Positions 7,126 to 15,453 of a stretch of DNA of 22,993 nt are shown here, piece by piece. The stretch covers positions 1 through 22,993 of IMG/VR virus record IMGVR_UViG_3300047322_000229. The stretch is one strand, 5' to 3'. Under the pieces are notes generated by a model. It did not search any database and was not told the origin of the DNA. It worked only from the letters and a program-made list of their open reading frames with translations. Position 1 is the stretch's first letter, and each line of letters begins with the position of its first letter. Source of the stretch: a virus. The translations under genes were made by a program, and so were the position numbers.

Positions 7126-7551
7126 ATGGCGGGCGTAGGGGGACAGCCGAAGGGAGTCGTGGACGCGCTCACAAAGACGTTCACGGATATCTCGCAGATG
7201 CAGTTGCTTCCTGACGCGCCAAATCACATGCAGTTTCTACAAGGATTGCAGCAAGGAATCATGGCGTACATTCGTCAACAGGCGAATGCTACGTTACAAC
7301 CGCCGGGTGGTGCGCAGGCAGGCATGGGAGGACCCGGCGGTGGTATGGGCGGAATGCCGCCGCCGATGGGTGGACCCCCGCCGATGGGTGGTCCTCCGCC
7401 ATCTGGCGGCGGTAACCCAGGCGGGCCAGGCGCACCGCAAGGAATGCGTATCGCTCCCGGTGGAGGCGCTGGTATGAGCGGACTTATGGGTGCCGCACAA
7501 GCGAACCCTGACGACTTGCGGCGGCTACTAGCCCAAGGAGCGCAGCAATGA
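7126..7551 (+). CDS. Gly/Pro/Met-rich low-complexity protein
   Basis: 141 residues. An N-terminal helical domain of about 55 residues contains amphipathic segments (PNHMQFLQGLQQGIMAYIRQ). A flexible Gly/Pro/Met linker follows (about 60-120) with tandem PPPMGG units, and the protein closes with a short helical C-terminus (NPDDLRRLLAQ). The stop region overlaps the scaffold gene start (ATGA at 7548). The architecture, two short helical ends joined by a disordered linker, fits a head-assembly or internal head protein. The family is not recognised and this role is inferred from position directly before the scaffold. Confidence 0.65.
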   Translation: MAGVGGQPKGVVDALTKTFTDISQMQLLPDAPNHMQFLQGLQQGIMAYIRQQANATLQPPGGAQAGMGGPGGGMGGMPPPMGGPPPMGGPPPSGGGNPGGPGAPQGMRIAPGGGAGMSGLMGAAQANPDDLRRLLAQGAQQ

Positions 7552-8609
7552 GTTTAGCAGATGATTCGCAACACGGTGGCGTTACCGATACAGACATGGA
7601 ACGGTTCTTCGCGGAGCATCCTGATCTGCGACTAATCCAACCGACGGGTGACGGGTCCATGTCGTTTGATTCGGCAGCGGAGCCTCCGCTGGGTGGTGAC
7701 GAAGGCGAGCCTTCTGAACCCGAGTCACCACCTACGGAGCCAGCCGTAGAACCTGAAGCGGAGCCTGAAGGCGCTCCGAGCGAAGGGGAACCGCCAGGTC
7801 CAGAGGGAGAACCCGCGGAGCCTGACGGACCTACGGAACCCCCCGCAGAGGACTTCTTCGACTTTAACGGTCAGCGCTATACGCGTACACAGATCGAGGC
7901 GGCCACCGCGTTTCAGCAGCATCTTGTTGAGGACGCGAACCTACAGAATCTCATTAGGAACTATCTCGCTGGTAGCGCGATCGACTCGGTAACCTCGACG
8001 CCGCCTGCGAGTCCCGCGGGTGAAGGTAGCGCACCCGCGGGGCCACCGCAAGAACTGGACCTTGACGACCCACAGATTGCGGCGCTCTACCAAATCGTTC
8101 AGCAGCAGAACGTTGCGCTCAGCCAGCTTCAACAGTCGCAGCAACAGATGTTCCATGCGCAACAGACGAACGAGCGCCAAGAACTTAACGGTATCTGGAA
8201 TCGTGTTAGTGAATCGTTCGGCAAGGACCATAGCCTAGAGACACACGACGTTGAGAACCTCGCACGAATCGCGGCACGGCTCGGTGTGGCTCCGCAACTA
8301 ATGTCAGGCGTTGATCCTGTTACCGGGTCGCCGTCCTCTCCTGACCCAATGAAGGCGATGGAACGGTCACTCGAAATCGCGATGATGATGGTGCCGGAAT
8401 ATCGGGATCGCGAGTTTCAACGTTCGGTTATCACACAACAGAACGAAGCGAAGAAGCGGAAGTTGCTCGGGGCGGTTGGTGGTACGTCAGGTTCGGTAGC
8501 ACGAACGACAGCACCGCCGCAGCCTGGTACTCCGGCCGCGCGTCGTGCAATGTTGCAAGAAGTAGGACAGATGATACAAGGCGAGTGGTCAGACCCGACC
8601 GCGAACTAG
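7548..8609 (+). CDS. Capsid assembly scaffolding protein (likely)
   Basis: 353 residues directly upstream of the major capsid gene, where scaffolds normally lie. Residues about 44-101 are an acidic Pro/Glu-rich disordered stretch made of degenerate EPE/GEP units. A conserved-looking element FFDFNGQRYTRTQIEAATAF (103-122) follows, then a helical segment, then a Gln-rich coiled coil (about 176-215) and a helical C-terminal third whose end includes a basic patch (EAKKRKLLGA) of the kind scaffolds use to contact capsid subunits. High charge, coiled coil and synteny support the role; no catalytic protease motif is evident. Scaffolds are poorly conserved, so the assignment is structural and positional rather than by homology. 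Confidence 0.75.
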   Translation: MSLADDSQHGGVTDTDMERFFAEHPDLRLIQPTGDGSMSFDSAAEPPLGGDEGEPSEPESPPTEPAVEPEAEPEGAPSEGEPPGPEGEPAEPDGPTEPPAEDFFDFNGQRYTRTQIEAATAFQQHLVEDANLQNLIRNYLAGSAIDSVTSTPPASPAGEGSAPAGPPQELDLDDPQIAALYQIVQQQNVALSQLQQSQQQMFHAQQTNERQELNGIWNRVSESFGKDHSLETHDVENLARIAARLGVAPQLMSGVDPVTGSPSSPDPMKAMERSLEIAMMMVPEYRDREFQRSVITQQNEAKKRKLLGAVGGTSGSVARTTAPPQPGTPAARRAMLQEVGQMIQGEWSDPTAN

Positions 8610-8622
8610 GTAAAGGATAACT

Positions 8623-9576
8623 ATGGCAACCCCGATCGGGACCAACGAAATCAACTCGATCAGTCGCCGGTACATCTACCCGACGCTCGTCGACAACGTG
8701 TACCGCAGCAACCTCATGTTCTTCCGCTTGAATGCGCGGAACAAGAAGGTGTTGCAAGGCGGTCTGCAAATCGAAGTCCCACTCGTCTATGCACGGTTCG
8801 CGGCAGGCGGGTTCTACCAGGGCTTCGACTTGCTTGACGTCTCGCCGTCCGACACCGTGAAGAACGCTGCATACGACTGGAAGCAAGCGTATGTTCCCGT
8901 GTCGGTTGACGGCCTCTCGTTGATCCGAGCCGACTCGCCGGAAGCGATCGTCAACTTCCTGTCGTTCTACTTTGAGCAGGCGCAAACCGAACTCGCCGAA
9001 ATCCTCGGCGCAGGCATCTGGTCAACCGCGAATGCCACAAAGTCTGTCGATGCTATCCCTGCGGCTGTCGATAACGGGTCCATCGCGGCAACGTACGGTG
9101 GCCTGTCACGAGCGGCCAACACGTTCTGGAATGCGACTGTTACCGCGATCACCCCGCCTCTGTCTCTGGCGACGATGCAGACTCTCTTTGGAACGATCAC
9201 TGAAGGTGGCCGTCACCCAACGATCATCGTCACTACACAGTTCGTCTACAATCTGTATTGGGCGCTGTCCACTGGCGGTCAAGCGTTTCCTGTGCAGCCC
9301 GGCGGCCACGATGAGCAACTCGCGCAAAACGGGTTCACTAACTTGATCTTCAACGGTGTTCCTGTTGCGGTCGATTCACACGTCCCCGCTAACCAGATGT
9401 TTATGCTTAACGAGGACTATATGTACCTGTATGTTAACCCGCGAGCCGACTTCAACATGAAGGAGTTTCGTGAGCCGGTTAACCAGGATGCGATGACGTC
9501 CCTGATTCTTTGGGCTGGCGACGTCTGCTTCTCCAACCTGCAACGGCAGGGCAAGCTCACCGGCGTTACGTCCTGA
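8623..9576 (+). CDS. Major capsid protein (HK97 fold)
   Basis: 317 residues preceded by AAAGGA (8612-8617). The sequence reads like a small HK97-fold capsid protein: an N-terminal arm (MATPIGTNEINSISRRYIYP), an E-loop-like stretch with GGLQIEVPLVYARFAAGGFY (about 46-65), a spine helix region (PEAIVNFLSFYFEQAQTELA), a P-domain, and a C-terminal A-domain with the typical NGVPVAVDSHVP and LNEDYMYLYVNPRADF strands. No N-terminal prodomain is visible, so a separate scaffold fits. It is flanked by the scaffold upstream and a decoration-like protein downstream. It should be the most abundant protein of the particle. Confidence 0.88.
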   Translation: MATPIGTNEINSISRRYIYPTLVDNVYRSNLMFFRLNARNKKVLQGGLQIEVPLVYARFAAGGFYQGFDLLDVSPSDTVKNAAYDWKQAYVPVSVDGLSLIRADSPEAIVNFLSFYFEQAQTELAEILGAGIWSTANATKSVDAIPAAVDNGSIAATYGGLSRAANTFWNATVTAITPPLSLATMQTLFGTITEGGRHPTIIVTTQFVYNLYWALSTGGQAFPVQPGGHDEQLAQNGFTNLIFNGVPVAVDSHVPANQMFMLNEDYMYLYVNPRADFNMKEFREPVNQDAMTSLILWAGDVCFSNLQRQGKLTGVTS

Positions 9577-9585
9577 AAGGTAATC

Positions 9586-10077
9586 ATGCCCGATCCTCAG
9601 ATTCCGAATCCAGCGGGACTCTACGGCTTTGCTGGCGTCCCTAACGTCCAGCATGTCGAAGTCGTTAACAATAGCGGTGGTACGCTGCTCCCAGGCGACG
9701 TTGTAGCGTTCACCACGGACGTCACTGGATGCCTCGTCACAACCACCACCACACTCAACGATAAGACGGTGCTCGGTGTTGTGGCCGCGAGAGTCCCGAC
9801 CGACTCGATCAACACGCAGTCCGCGACTGGTCCTGGCCTTCCGTATTCTGCGGGTGCTGTTATCCCTGTTATCGTCCGCGGTCCTGCTCGGATCAATGTT
9901 GGCGCTAACACGCCTGCTGCGGCTGATATCCTCACGACTTCGACAGTCGCGAAGGCAGCGATAACCAACGCAGGTGCTCCGGCAGCGAACGCGGTGATAG
10001 GCTCGCTCATTGCCATCTGTATCGCCGCGGCTAAGGACGCTAACAACACGGTTGTCGCGTACATCAACAAGTTCTAG
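9586..10077 (+). CDS. Head decoration-like protein
   Basis: 163 residues, ribosome binding site AAAGG just after the capsid gene stop. The composition is Ala/Thr/Val-rich with beta strands, including VEVVNNSGGTLLPGDVVAF (about 24-42) and a VIPVIVRGPARINVGAN segment, a pattern typical of DUF2190-like capsid decoration proteins that cement the shell. No cysteine pairing or membrane segment is evident. Its place directly after the major capsid protein supports a structural, outer-capsid role. It could equally be a head-fibre base protein. Confidence 0.65.
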   Translation: MPDPQIPNPAGLYGFAGVPNVQHVEVVNNSGGTLLPGDVVAFTTDVTGCLVTTTTTLNDKTVLGVVAARVPTDSINTQSATGPGLPYSAGAVIPVIVRGPARINVGANTPAAADILTTSTVAKAAITNAGAPAANAVIGSLIAICIAAAKDANNTVVAYINKF

Positions 10078-10085
10078 GAGCTACC

Positions 10086-10697
10086 ATGTCCGTTGGACCC
10101 GGCGACTTCGTTAAGGTCACATATGATGGCCGCGACGTCCCAACACGCAACAAGCTAGGCGAGATTACCGACGTTAACCGCGATAACGAGACGCCTCTTA
10201 CTCTCATGTGGGATTCGCGTCCGTACCTGTGTCCAATCGGCAAGGAAACGTTCGTTCCGTTCGAAGCCGCAATGGTAGCGTTCGGTGACCCACGCTCCGG
10301 TGCGACAGTAGCTAACGTACGAGACGCGGCCGGCAACGTGATGTTCGTGTCGGATCGTGATACTGAAGTGCGGAGGCTGCGGTCACTGTACGATAATCAG
10401 CTTGGGGGCGAAGGACAAATCCTGTACGCTCCTGAAGCTACGGTAGCAGACGTCGACGGCAACGAAGTCAAGATGGTGCTTGACGACCCGTCCGGCGATT
10501 CTGTCACACCCGTCACGACCACCCTACTCGACCGCGACGAACTGTTGGCTCAACTATCGCGTCAGCAACGCATGATCGAAACGCTCGCGAAGGCTCAGGA
10601 TATCGACCTGACTTCGCCCGATACGAGTACCGAACCAGAACCAGAACCGCCGGCCGATCCGTTCGCTGCCCCGCCCGAGGATACAGGAACTAAGTAA
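10086..10697 (+). CDS. Unassigned virion-region protein
   Basis: 203 residues with AGGAG at 10076-10080. An N-terminal beta-rich SH3-like segment (MSVGPGDFVKVTYDGRDVP, about 1-60) is followed by a region resembling loop-rich strands. A helical stretch (LLDRDELLAQLSRQQRMIET, about 146-165) leads to a Pro/Glu-rich acidic tail (about 178-203). The stop TAA overlaps the next ATG (TAATG at 10697). The N-terminal half could be a small barrel that contacts capsid or DNA, but no family is recognised. Position suggests a head or neck protein. Confidence 0.6.
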   Translation: MSVGPGDFVKVTYDGRDVPTRNKLGEITDVNRDNETPLTLMWDSRPYLCPIGKETFVPFEAAMVAFGDPRSGATVANVRDAAGNVMFVSDRDTEVRRLRSLYDNQLGGEGQILYAPEATVADVDGNEVKMVLDDPSGDSVTPVTTTLLDRDELLAQLSRQQRMIETLAKAQDIDLTSPDTSTEPEPEPPADPFAAPPEDTGTK

Positions 10698-11194
10698 TGG
10701 CCCGATACCTGGCAACAGTCGAATCCGCGGCGGCTATTGTTGCTACCGCTCCATCAGGCGCGACAGCTAACGCGCTATTCGGTAATCTGGATGCGTCCGC
10801 GACAGCCGGGTATAAGCTGCGACGACTCACTCTTGGCGTAAGGGCTGGTGCATCTGTCCCTACATCGCAGCAGTTGTCAATAGCATTGGTGCGTACTACG
10901 GCCAGGGGTACGGCAACCGCTACGACGACCGGGAAGGGCATGGACCCGAACCTTGCCGCGTCAGCGATCACAGGGCTGGATACGGCGTGGTCCGCGGTCC
11001 CCACTGCGACGTGGACCGCGCCGTATCTCTTTGAGGTTTCGTTCAACTCGCAGTCCGGTGTTGACCTTCCGTACGAGCTACTCGAAGAACTCATATGTAC
11101 GCTCGGGGTCGCTAACGGTATCGCGATCATCAACGTCGGCAACGCACTCCCTGCATCACACCTATACACCGCAACATTCGAGTGGGAAGAATGA
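10697..11194 (+). CDS. Beta-rich structural protein (unassigned)
   Basis: 165 residues. Ala/Thr-rich strands alternate through the protein (for example LRRLTLGVRAGASVPTSQQL and an Ala/Thr/Gly loop near 70-80), and the C-terminus ASHLYTATFEWEE is strand-like. This composition is common for virion shell or tail-surface proteins. Both ends are coupled (TAATG at the start, ATGA at the end). No named family is recognised. A 342-residue open frame on the opposite strand across this gene has no ribosome binding context and is taken as a mirror of its codon pattern. Confidence 0.62.
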   Translation: MARYLATVESAAAIVATAPSGATANALFGNLDASATAGYKLRRLTLGVRAGASVPTSQQLSIALVRTTARGTATATTTGKGMDPNLAASAITGLDTAWSAVPTATWTAPYLFEVSFNSQSGVDLPYELLEELICTLGVANGIAIINVGNALPASHLYTATFEWEE

Positions 11195-11457
11195 GCGATC
11201 CCGTACCTGCTCCTACTCCTGTTGTTGATCCCGTACCTGTTAGCGATCCTATCCCTGCTCCGACGGAGGAAGGGTCCCAAGTAGACACGCTCGGTGGCGC
11301 GGTCGGACACAACTATCTTGAACACGTCCTTGACGACCCCTATCACGGATGGGCTTTCAACGGGATCGCTCGCATCGAACTCAACGGTCAACGAATCTTT
11401 GAGTTGCTGGACGACGGCACTCCGGTCCAGTACGGGACGCCTCCCGACCTGATATAG
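11191..11457 (+). CDS. Small protein with Pro-rich N-terminal repeat
   Basis: 88 residues from the ATGA at 11191, preferred over the in-frame GTG at 11182. Residues 1-25 are a degenerate Pro/Val/Asp repeat (DPVPAPTPVVDPVPVSDPIP), extended and probably flexible. The remaining part (about 30-88) looks folded, with LEHVLDDPYHGWAFNGIARI and an acidic loop. The DNA repeat is gatcccgtacctg at 11196-11208 and 11227-11239. The function is unknown; the layout resembles a linker plus small beta domain in tail or head-surface proteins. Confidence 0.6.
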   Translation: MSDPVPAPTPVVDPVPVSDPIPAPTEEGSQVDTLGGAVGHNYLEHVLDDPYHGWAFNGIARIELNGQRIFELLDDGTPVQYGTPPDLI

Positions 11458-11470
11458 CTGGTCGCCTATC

Positions 11471-12661
11471 ATGGCGATCTCTGTCGTACAGGTTGTCTCA
11501 AATGCTACGGTATCGGGGACTGGAGTCACGGCAACCATCTCTGCCGCTACAGCCGGCAACCGCCTCATCTGTTTCGGTGCGTTCAACGGTCCTGTAGCCA
11601 ACCTCGGCGGACCGTCCGGGTTCGCGCAACTCGATGCGATCCAAGCTAGTGCTCTCGGGTCTGCTATCGGGCTGTACGAGAAGCTCGCTGCCGGTGGAGA
11701 AACATCAGTCGCAATCACAACCCCTGCCGCGAAGGCATCGCAAATAGTCGTCTATGAAGTCTCTGGCATCACGAAAGGAACGCTTTCTCGTGATGTCGTA
11801 ATGGACGCGTTCCAAACCTCCGCGGGACTAGTTGCTCTAACACTTGGACAGACACCTATTCTCGGTGACGCGGCCGGTGATACTCAGTACGCGAATGAGT
11901 TCTCCTGTCAGGCGGTAGCTCTAAACGGAGCCTCGGGTGGAGCGATCGTTAGTATAACTGGTGGGTACACGTCCGACGCGTCACCCGGTGCGAACATTCT
12001 CTATGCTTCGTCGCAAATCTTCTCGGGACTAACCGCACTCTTCGCGAAGTCTGTTACAACATGGACGACAGGACGAGCGAATCAGACCGGGATCATTGCG
12101 TCCTTCCGTGGATCAGATACCGACCCTACTATTGTTCCTGATCGTATCTCATCCAAACGTCTATACGTTCGATATAGCAATCGTAAGCGAATCGTACAAC
12201 GTATTTATCCTGCCGCGGAAGGTCATCCGCGTAACTTCATGGCGATGCGTTCTCGTCGTCCTCAACTTCGTCGTGCACGACGAGACTTCTTTCAGACATC
12301 TAAGTTCCAGACTGTCCCTCCGTCTGACATCATCCACACTCGAATCCGCCCACGCGTCTATCATTTCAGGCGCGGGCTCATTGTTTCCTTCGTCCCGACA
12401 TCAGCCCCCACAGTACCGCCCGGTATCGTTCTTGAACTCATCCGGGCACGTTCTCGTCCACGGTTTAAGTACACGCAGCGGCACGGCCTGTTCGTATTTC
12501 CGATACCGCAGTCAGCCGTACCGCTTGATCCGCGTGTGATAGAACCGATCCACGGGTTCCTCGTGACAGACGGAACGACCTGGGGTATGCTAGTAACAGA
12601 CGGACGAACGACGGGTTTGTTGTTATCGGACGGCCACACCTTCACGGTTCTAATCACATAG
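11471..12661 (+). CDS. Tail or surface protein: beta-sandwich, basic repeats, decapeptide repeats
   Basis: 396 residues in three parts. Residues 1-215 look like a beta-sandwich virion domain with the GLYEKLAAGGETSVAIT element, known from many phage tail-associated proteins. Residues about 221-351 are very Arg-rich and form roughly four degenerate units of 30-37 residues, each with a basic aromatic core and a hydrophobic plus Pro end (RPRVYHFRRGLIVSFVP; RPRFKYTQRHGLFVFPIP). Residues 365-394 are three decapeptides (VTDGTTWGML, VTDGRTTGLL, LSDGHTFTVL) of beta-solenoid or fibre character. Such modular proteins are usually exposed on tail fibres or capsids; receptor or matrix binding is inferred. 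No clear ribosome binding site precedes the ATG. Confidence 0.7.
   Translation: MAISVVQVVSNATVSGTGVTATISAATAGNRLICFGAFNGPVANLGGPSGFAQLDAIQASALGSAIGLYEKLAAGGETSVAITTPAAKASQIVVYEVSGITKGTLSRDVVMDAFQTSAGLVALTLGQTPILGDAAGDTQYANEFSCQAVALNGASGGAIVSITGGYTSDASPGANILYASSQIFSGLTALFAKSVTTWTTGRANQTGIIASFRGSDTDPTIVPDRISSKRLYVRYSNRKRIVQRIYPAAEGHPRNFMAMRSRRPQLRRARRDFFQTSKFQTVPPSDIIHTRIRPRVYHFRRGLIVSFVPTSAPTVPPGIVLELIRARSRPRFKYTQRHGLFVFPIPQSAVPLDPRVIEPIHGFLVTDGTTWGMLVTDGRTTGLLLSDGHTFTVLIT
12563..12652 (+). repeat. Three 30-bp coding repeats
   Basis: Three consecutive 30-bp units encode VTDGTTWGML, VTDGRTTGLL and LSDGHTFTVL at the C-terminus of the 396-residue protein. The units differ at the DNA level, so the repeat is ancient or selected at the protein level. 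Confidence 0.75.
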
Positions 12662-12668
12662 GATACCA

Positions 12669-13004
12669 ATGGTCGCACCAAACAATACGTTCTTCATCAA
12701 ACAAGGTGACCGCATCCCCGTCATCCAAGAATATCTTAGGAACGCGGACGGTACGGCGATAATCTTAACCGGCTCGACTGTCGAGTTTCATATGCGCGAC
12801 GGTACGGGTGCAATCATCATTAACGTCGCGGCATCCATTATCGACGCGATAAACGGTCTAGTCGAATACGATTGGGCTGCACCTGACACAGCGACCGCCG
12901 GAACATTTTATCGCGAATGGGAAGTGAACCTGCCGTCCGGTAAGACGGTCACGACACCGAACTATACGGACTACCCGGTTCAGATCGCTCCACAGATCGC
13001 ATGA
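12669..13004 (+). CDS. BppU-like (DUF2479-type) tail/baseplate domain protein
   Basis: 111 residues preceded by AGGA (12660-12663). The pattern FFIKQGDRIPVIQEYLRNADGT, then LTGSTVEFHMRDGTGAI, then VEYDWAAPDTATAGTFYREW matches the Ig-like N-terminal domain of BppU-type baseplate/upper-fibre proteins. Here it stands alone without a downstream fibre part. Such domains act as attachment collars for receptor-binding proteins, so it may link the preceding multi-repeat protein to the tail. The family call rests on motif order; the role is inferred. Confidence 0.7.
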   Translation: MVAPNNTFFIKQGDRIPVIQEYLRNADGTAIILTGSTVEFHMRDGTGAIIINVAASIIDAINGLVEYDWAAPDTATAGTFYREWEVNLPSGKTVTTPNYTDYPVQIAPQIA

Positions 13005-13047
13005 CAGAACCGCCGACTATTCCGATCTTTAAGAAACGGAGGAAGCC

Positions 13048-13305
13048 ATGCCGACCGTCACAGTATGGGATTTCGGTAAGCTCGTCGATGCCACCAGTCA
13101 AGAGTTATACCGCGAGCTAGCAATGACGCACGGTGAACTAGCTACACTCCATGAGGAAATCGCGTTCAACCGTGTTTCCGAAATGTCGTCGCCGATGTTG
13201 AAGGAACAGCGGCTTATGGACGAAGGTCGGCGGGACGCTCTTATCGAGAAGAAGTTTCTAATCATAAGGTTGCTGGATGGCCGGTCCGCCACAACAAAAC
13301 GATAA
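13048..13305 (+). CDS. Small coiled-coil protein
   Basis: 85 residues with GGAGGAAG just upstream of the ATG at 13048. After a short beta-like start (MPTVTVWDFGKL) the chain is almost entirely helical with heptad spacing (RELAMTHGELATLHEEIAFN; then KEQRLMDEGRRDALIEKKFL) and a basic end. It overlaps the next gene by 29 bp. The function is unknown; an oligomerising adaptor or chaperone for the following tail protein is possible. Confidence 0.65.
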   Translation: MPTVTVWDFGKLVDATSQELYRELAMTHGELATLHEEIAFNRVSEMSSPMLKEQRLMDEGRRDALIEKKFLIIRLLDGRSATTKR

Positions 13306-14911
13306 CTATCAGTGGATACAGATTAAGGATTTCTCGCCGGGAATCAGCGACAACCCTGGTGCGAACTATCCTGCGGGGGCAGCCCAACGAGATGCGACCT
13401 TTCGCTGCATCGCAAACCGTAACGGTGCGCTGATACCATTACCGGCTCGGACTGTCCCTCTGTCGCTTCCGAATGACAACGGTGCCACCCCCATCGACGG
13501 CCACTACGGACTGGTAGGGCTGTACGTACCCCCGATCCCGGTGCTTCCTACGGTCCTGGCGTTCAACCCTAACCTGTTCCCCGAGCACGAACTGTTCGTC
13601 GGCAACGAATGGCTCAACGGGACCACGCGTCATCAACGTTTACGACGATACAGACGCTACGAAGGCGCGGGTACAACCGGCGATCTTATCAAGGATGTGT
13701 CGGCCGCGGACGCGTCTATTCACCTTACACCAAACGGAATGGGGTTCGGTTCGACACGATCAAACCGTGCGTCCCCGACAACACCCGGCGTTCCGGTCAC
13801 GATTGCAATGTGGGTGTTCGGTTCTACGTTCAACTATCTATCCGAGTTTCCAGACGACCAATCGACCGCCGTCAACACGCCGTTCGATATCTTTACGAAC
13901 TCAGTATTCTTGCTCGGTATCGTGTGTCATCAGGGTCGCACAGTAGCACAAGAAGCTACCGCGTACGGTCAGGGTGTCAACACACAAACCTTCATGGGCG
14001 AGAACCTGATATGGTCGAACGTGAACGATGTGACCGCAGCCAACTGGAACACGGCCACACCGCAAGTATTCGTGCCAGAGAATCCGTCCGGGTTCGCGTT
14101 CCTATGTTCAATGTCTGCTAACGAACTGTTCGCGCCGAAGATTAACGGTGGCATGTTTGTTACTGGCGACTTGTTCAACCCTACTGTCACGACGCTACCG
14201 ATGGTCGTAGGATCAGAAGTATCGCAGACACCAGCGGTTACGGGCGCCGGTGTCGTCTACGGTAACGGCAATAGTGGGATATGGGTTTGGGGACATGGCG
14301 ATACGAGTAATCTACTATCGCCGCAAATGACACCTAACTTCTGGCTATTGAACTCTACGACTCATCCAGAGTTTGACGTGTTCGGCGGCGTACGATACCA
14401 GTTCTCGCGGTCAGACGAATGGGTACTCATATCGAACAACTGGCTATACGACCTAAACCTGAACTCGTGGTGGCGTCTAGAAGATCCGAACGTAACACAA
14501 ATCCGCATGTTCACGACCATCTCACGGTTCATCTACGGGTCTGCGTCCTTCTACACTAACGCGGCACCGACACCTATCTCGATGTGGGAGCGTAACGTGC
14601 CCGCGTTATCGTACTCATGGCAATCTCATCCGCAGTGGGATACGGTAGATAACCTTGTCGATATTCGTGAGGTAGCAATCCGAGCGCAAGGCGTCGGAAC
14701 GATCACAGTAACACTCACTGGCGAATCGTCCACGTCCACCATCCAGTTCCAAATCGAGAACTCGCTACCGATCCTAGTCCGTCAACCAATACGAATCCAA
14801 GACGCCAATATCGCGGTAACACTTGTATCATCGTCAGCGGTAGAGGCACCAACGATCCACGAATGTAACCTGGGATACTTCTCAGCACAGAAGGAAACGA
14901 ACCGAGTCTAA
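13277..14911 (+). CDS. Large tail protein, possible tail nozzle or propeller
   Basis: 544 residues with AAGG at 13266-13269 inside the preceding gene. Near the N-terminus, WIQIKDFSPGISDNPG is the type of opening seen in podoviral tail-tube or nozzle proteins (T7 gp12 or P22 gp10 analogues). The body is beta-rich with repeating aromatic and Gly-turn elements (for example YGNGNSGIWVWGHGD and NWLYDLNLNSWWRLED), as expected for beta-propeller blades, and the C-terminus adds a beta-sandwich-like stretch (GTITVTLTGESSTSTIQF). The tail-nozzle assignment is inferred from architecture, length and neighbours; other tail-surface roles are possible. Confidence 0.6.
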   Translation: MAGPPQQNDNYQWIQIKDFSPGISDNPGANYPAGAAQRDATFRCIANRNGALIPLPARTVPLSLPNDNGATPIDGHYGLVGLYVPPIPVLPTVLAFNPNLFPEHELFVGNEWLNGTTRHQRLRRYRRYEGAGTTGDLIKDVSAADASIHLTPNGMGFGSTRSNRASPTTPGVPVTIAMWVFGSTFNYLSEFPDDQSTAVNTPFDIFTNSVFLLGIVCHQGRTVAQEATAYGQGVNTQTFMGENLIWSNVNDVTAANWNTATPQVFVPENPSGFAFLCSMSANELFAPKINGGMFVTGDLFNPTVTTLPMVVGSEVSQTPAVTGAGVVYGNGNSGIWVWGHGDTSNLLSPQMTPNFWLLNSTTHPEFDVFGGVRYQFSRSDEWVLISNNWLYDLNLNSWWRLEDPNVTQIRMFTTISRFIYGSASFYTNAAPTPISMWERNVPALSYSWQSHPQWDTVDNLVDIREVAIRAQGVGTITVTLTGESSTSTIQFQIENSLPILVRQPIRIQDANIAVTLVSSSAVEAPTIHECNLGYFSAQKETNRV

Positions 14912-15453
14912 TGGCAGCGTCCGGTATCACAGGTTGCGAACTTCATATCCCGTTCAAGGACTGGTCGCCCGATCAACGCGAACGAAACAACTACGACGAG
15001 ATAGAACGCTGGTCGATTCGTCTACAGAACTGTCTCGGTGGATGCGAATGTGGTGTACTAGAATGGGTTCATTCGTTCTCGATTCCTGACTCGACTATCG
15101 TATTGGTAACAATCCCTGGTACGACTACGCTCTGTGGCTCAGTAGTAGCGTCCCATATGTTTGTTGCGACATTCAACTTTCGTTGGGACGGCAGTACACT
15201 CGGAACGATCCGTCACGTGGACGTAGACGGAATCGGTGAGTCGAGTACGGCGTCAGCGATGGATTCACCGCCGCTCAACTATTTCGGGCAACAGAATCAG
15301 GAAGTCGTAAAGTTCTTCCCCGCGCATCTGAACACGGTGTCGCCGAAATATCAGATCCACGTATATCAGGATTCGGGCGGACCTATAAACTGTGCTATTC
15401 GCGCGCAAGAGTGGTATCCGTGCTGTGACTGTGATTGGGCGTACGGATGCTAA
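14911..15453 (+). CDS. Cysteine-rich virion-region protein
   Basis: 180 residues, start coupled to the previous stop (TAATG). Ten cysteines at positions 9, 41, 45, 47, 75, 161, 171, 172, 174 and 180 include the clusters CLGGCECG and the C-terminal CCDCDWAYGC, far more than any other protein in the window apart from the two short zinc ribbons. The rest is beta-rich with aromatic strands (HMFVATFNFRWDG). The cysteines could form disulfides outside the cell or coordinate metal. The gene precedes, and overlaps by 7 bp, the glycosyltransferase gene, so it may be its substrate or share its role. No family is recognised. Confidence 0.6.
   Translation: MAASGITGCELHIPFKDWSPDQRERNNYDEIERWSIRLQNCLGGCECGVLEWVHSFSIPDSTIVLVTIPGTTTLCGSVVASHMFVATFNFRWDGSTLGTIRHVDVDGIGESSTASAMDSPPLNYFGQQNQEVVKFFPAHLNTVSPKYQIHVYQDSGGPINCAIRAQEWYPCCDCDWAYGC

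Noticed and set aside
10690-11718. 342-residue open frame on the minus strand
   Set aside because: It lies opposite three coupled plus-strand genes with plausible beta-rich proteins and good start context. Its sequence is Ser/Ala/Val/Arg-rich in the manner of a mirror of their codon pattern, and I see no reason to prefer it.
13001-13120. 39-residue frame starting at an ATGA overlap (MTEPPTIPIFKKRRKP...)
   Set aside because: About two thirds of it overlaps the coiled-coil gene at 13048, which has a stronger ribosome binding site; the downstream part looks like shadow sequence.
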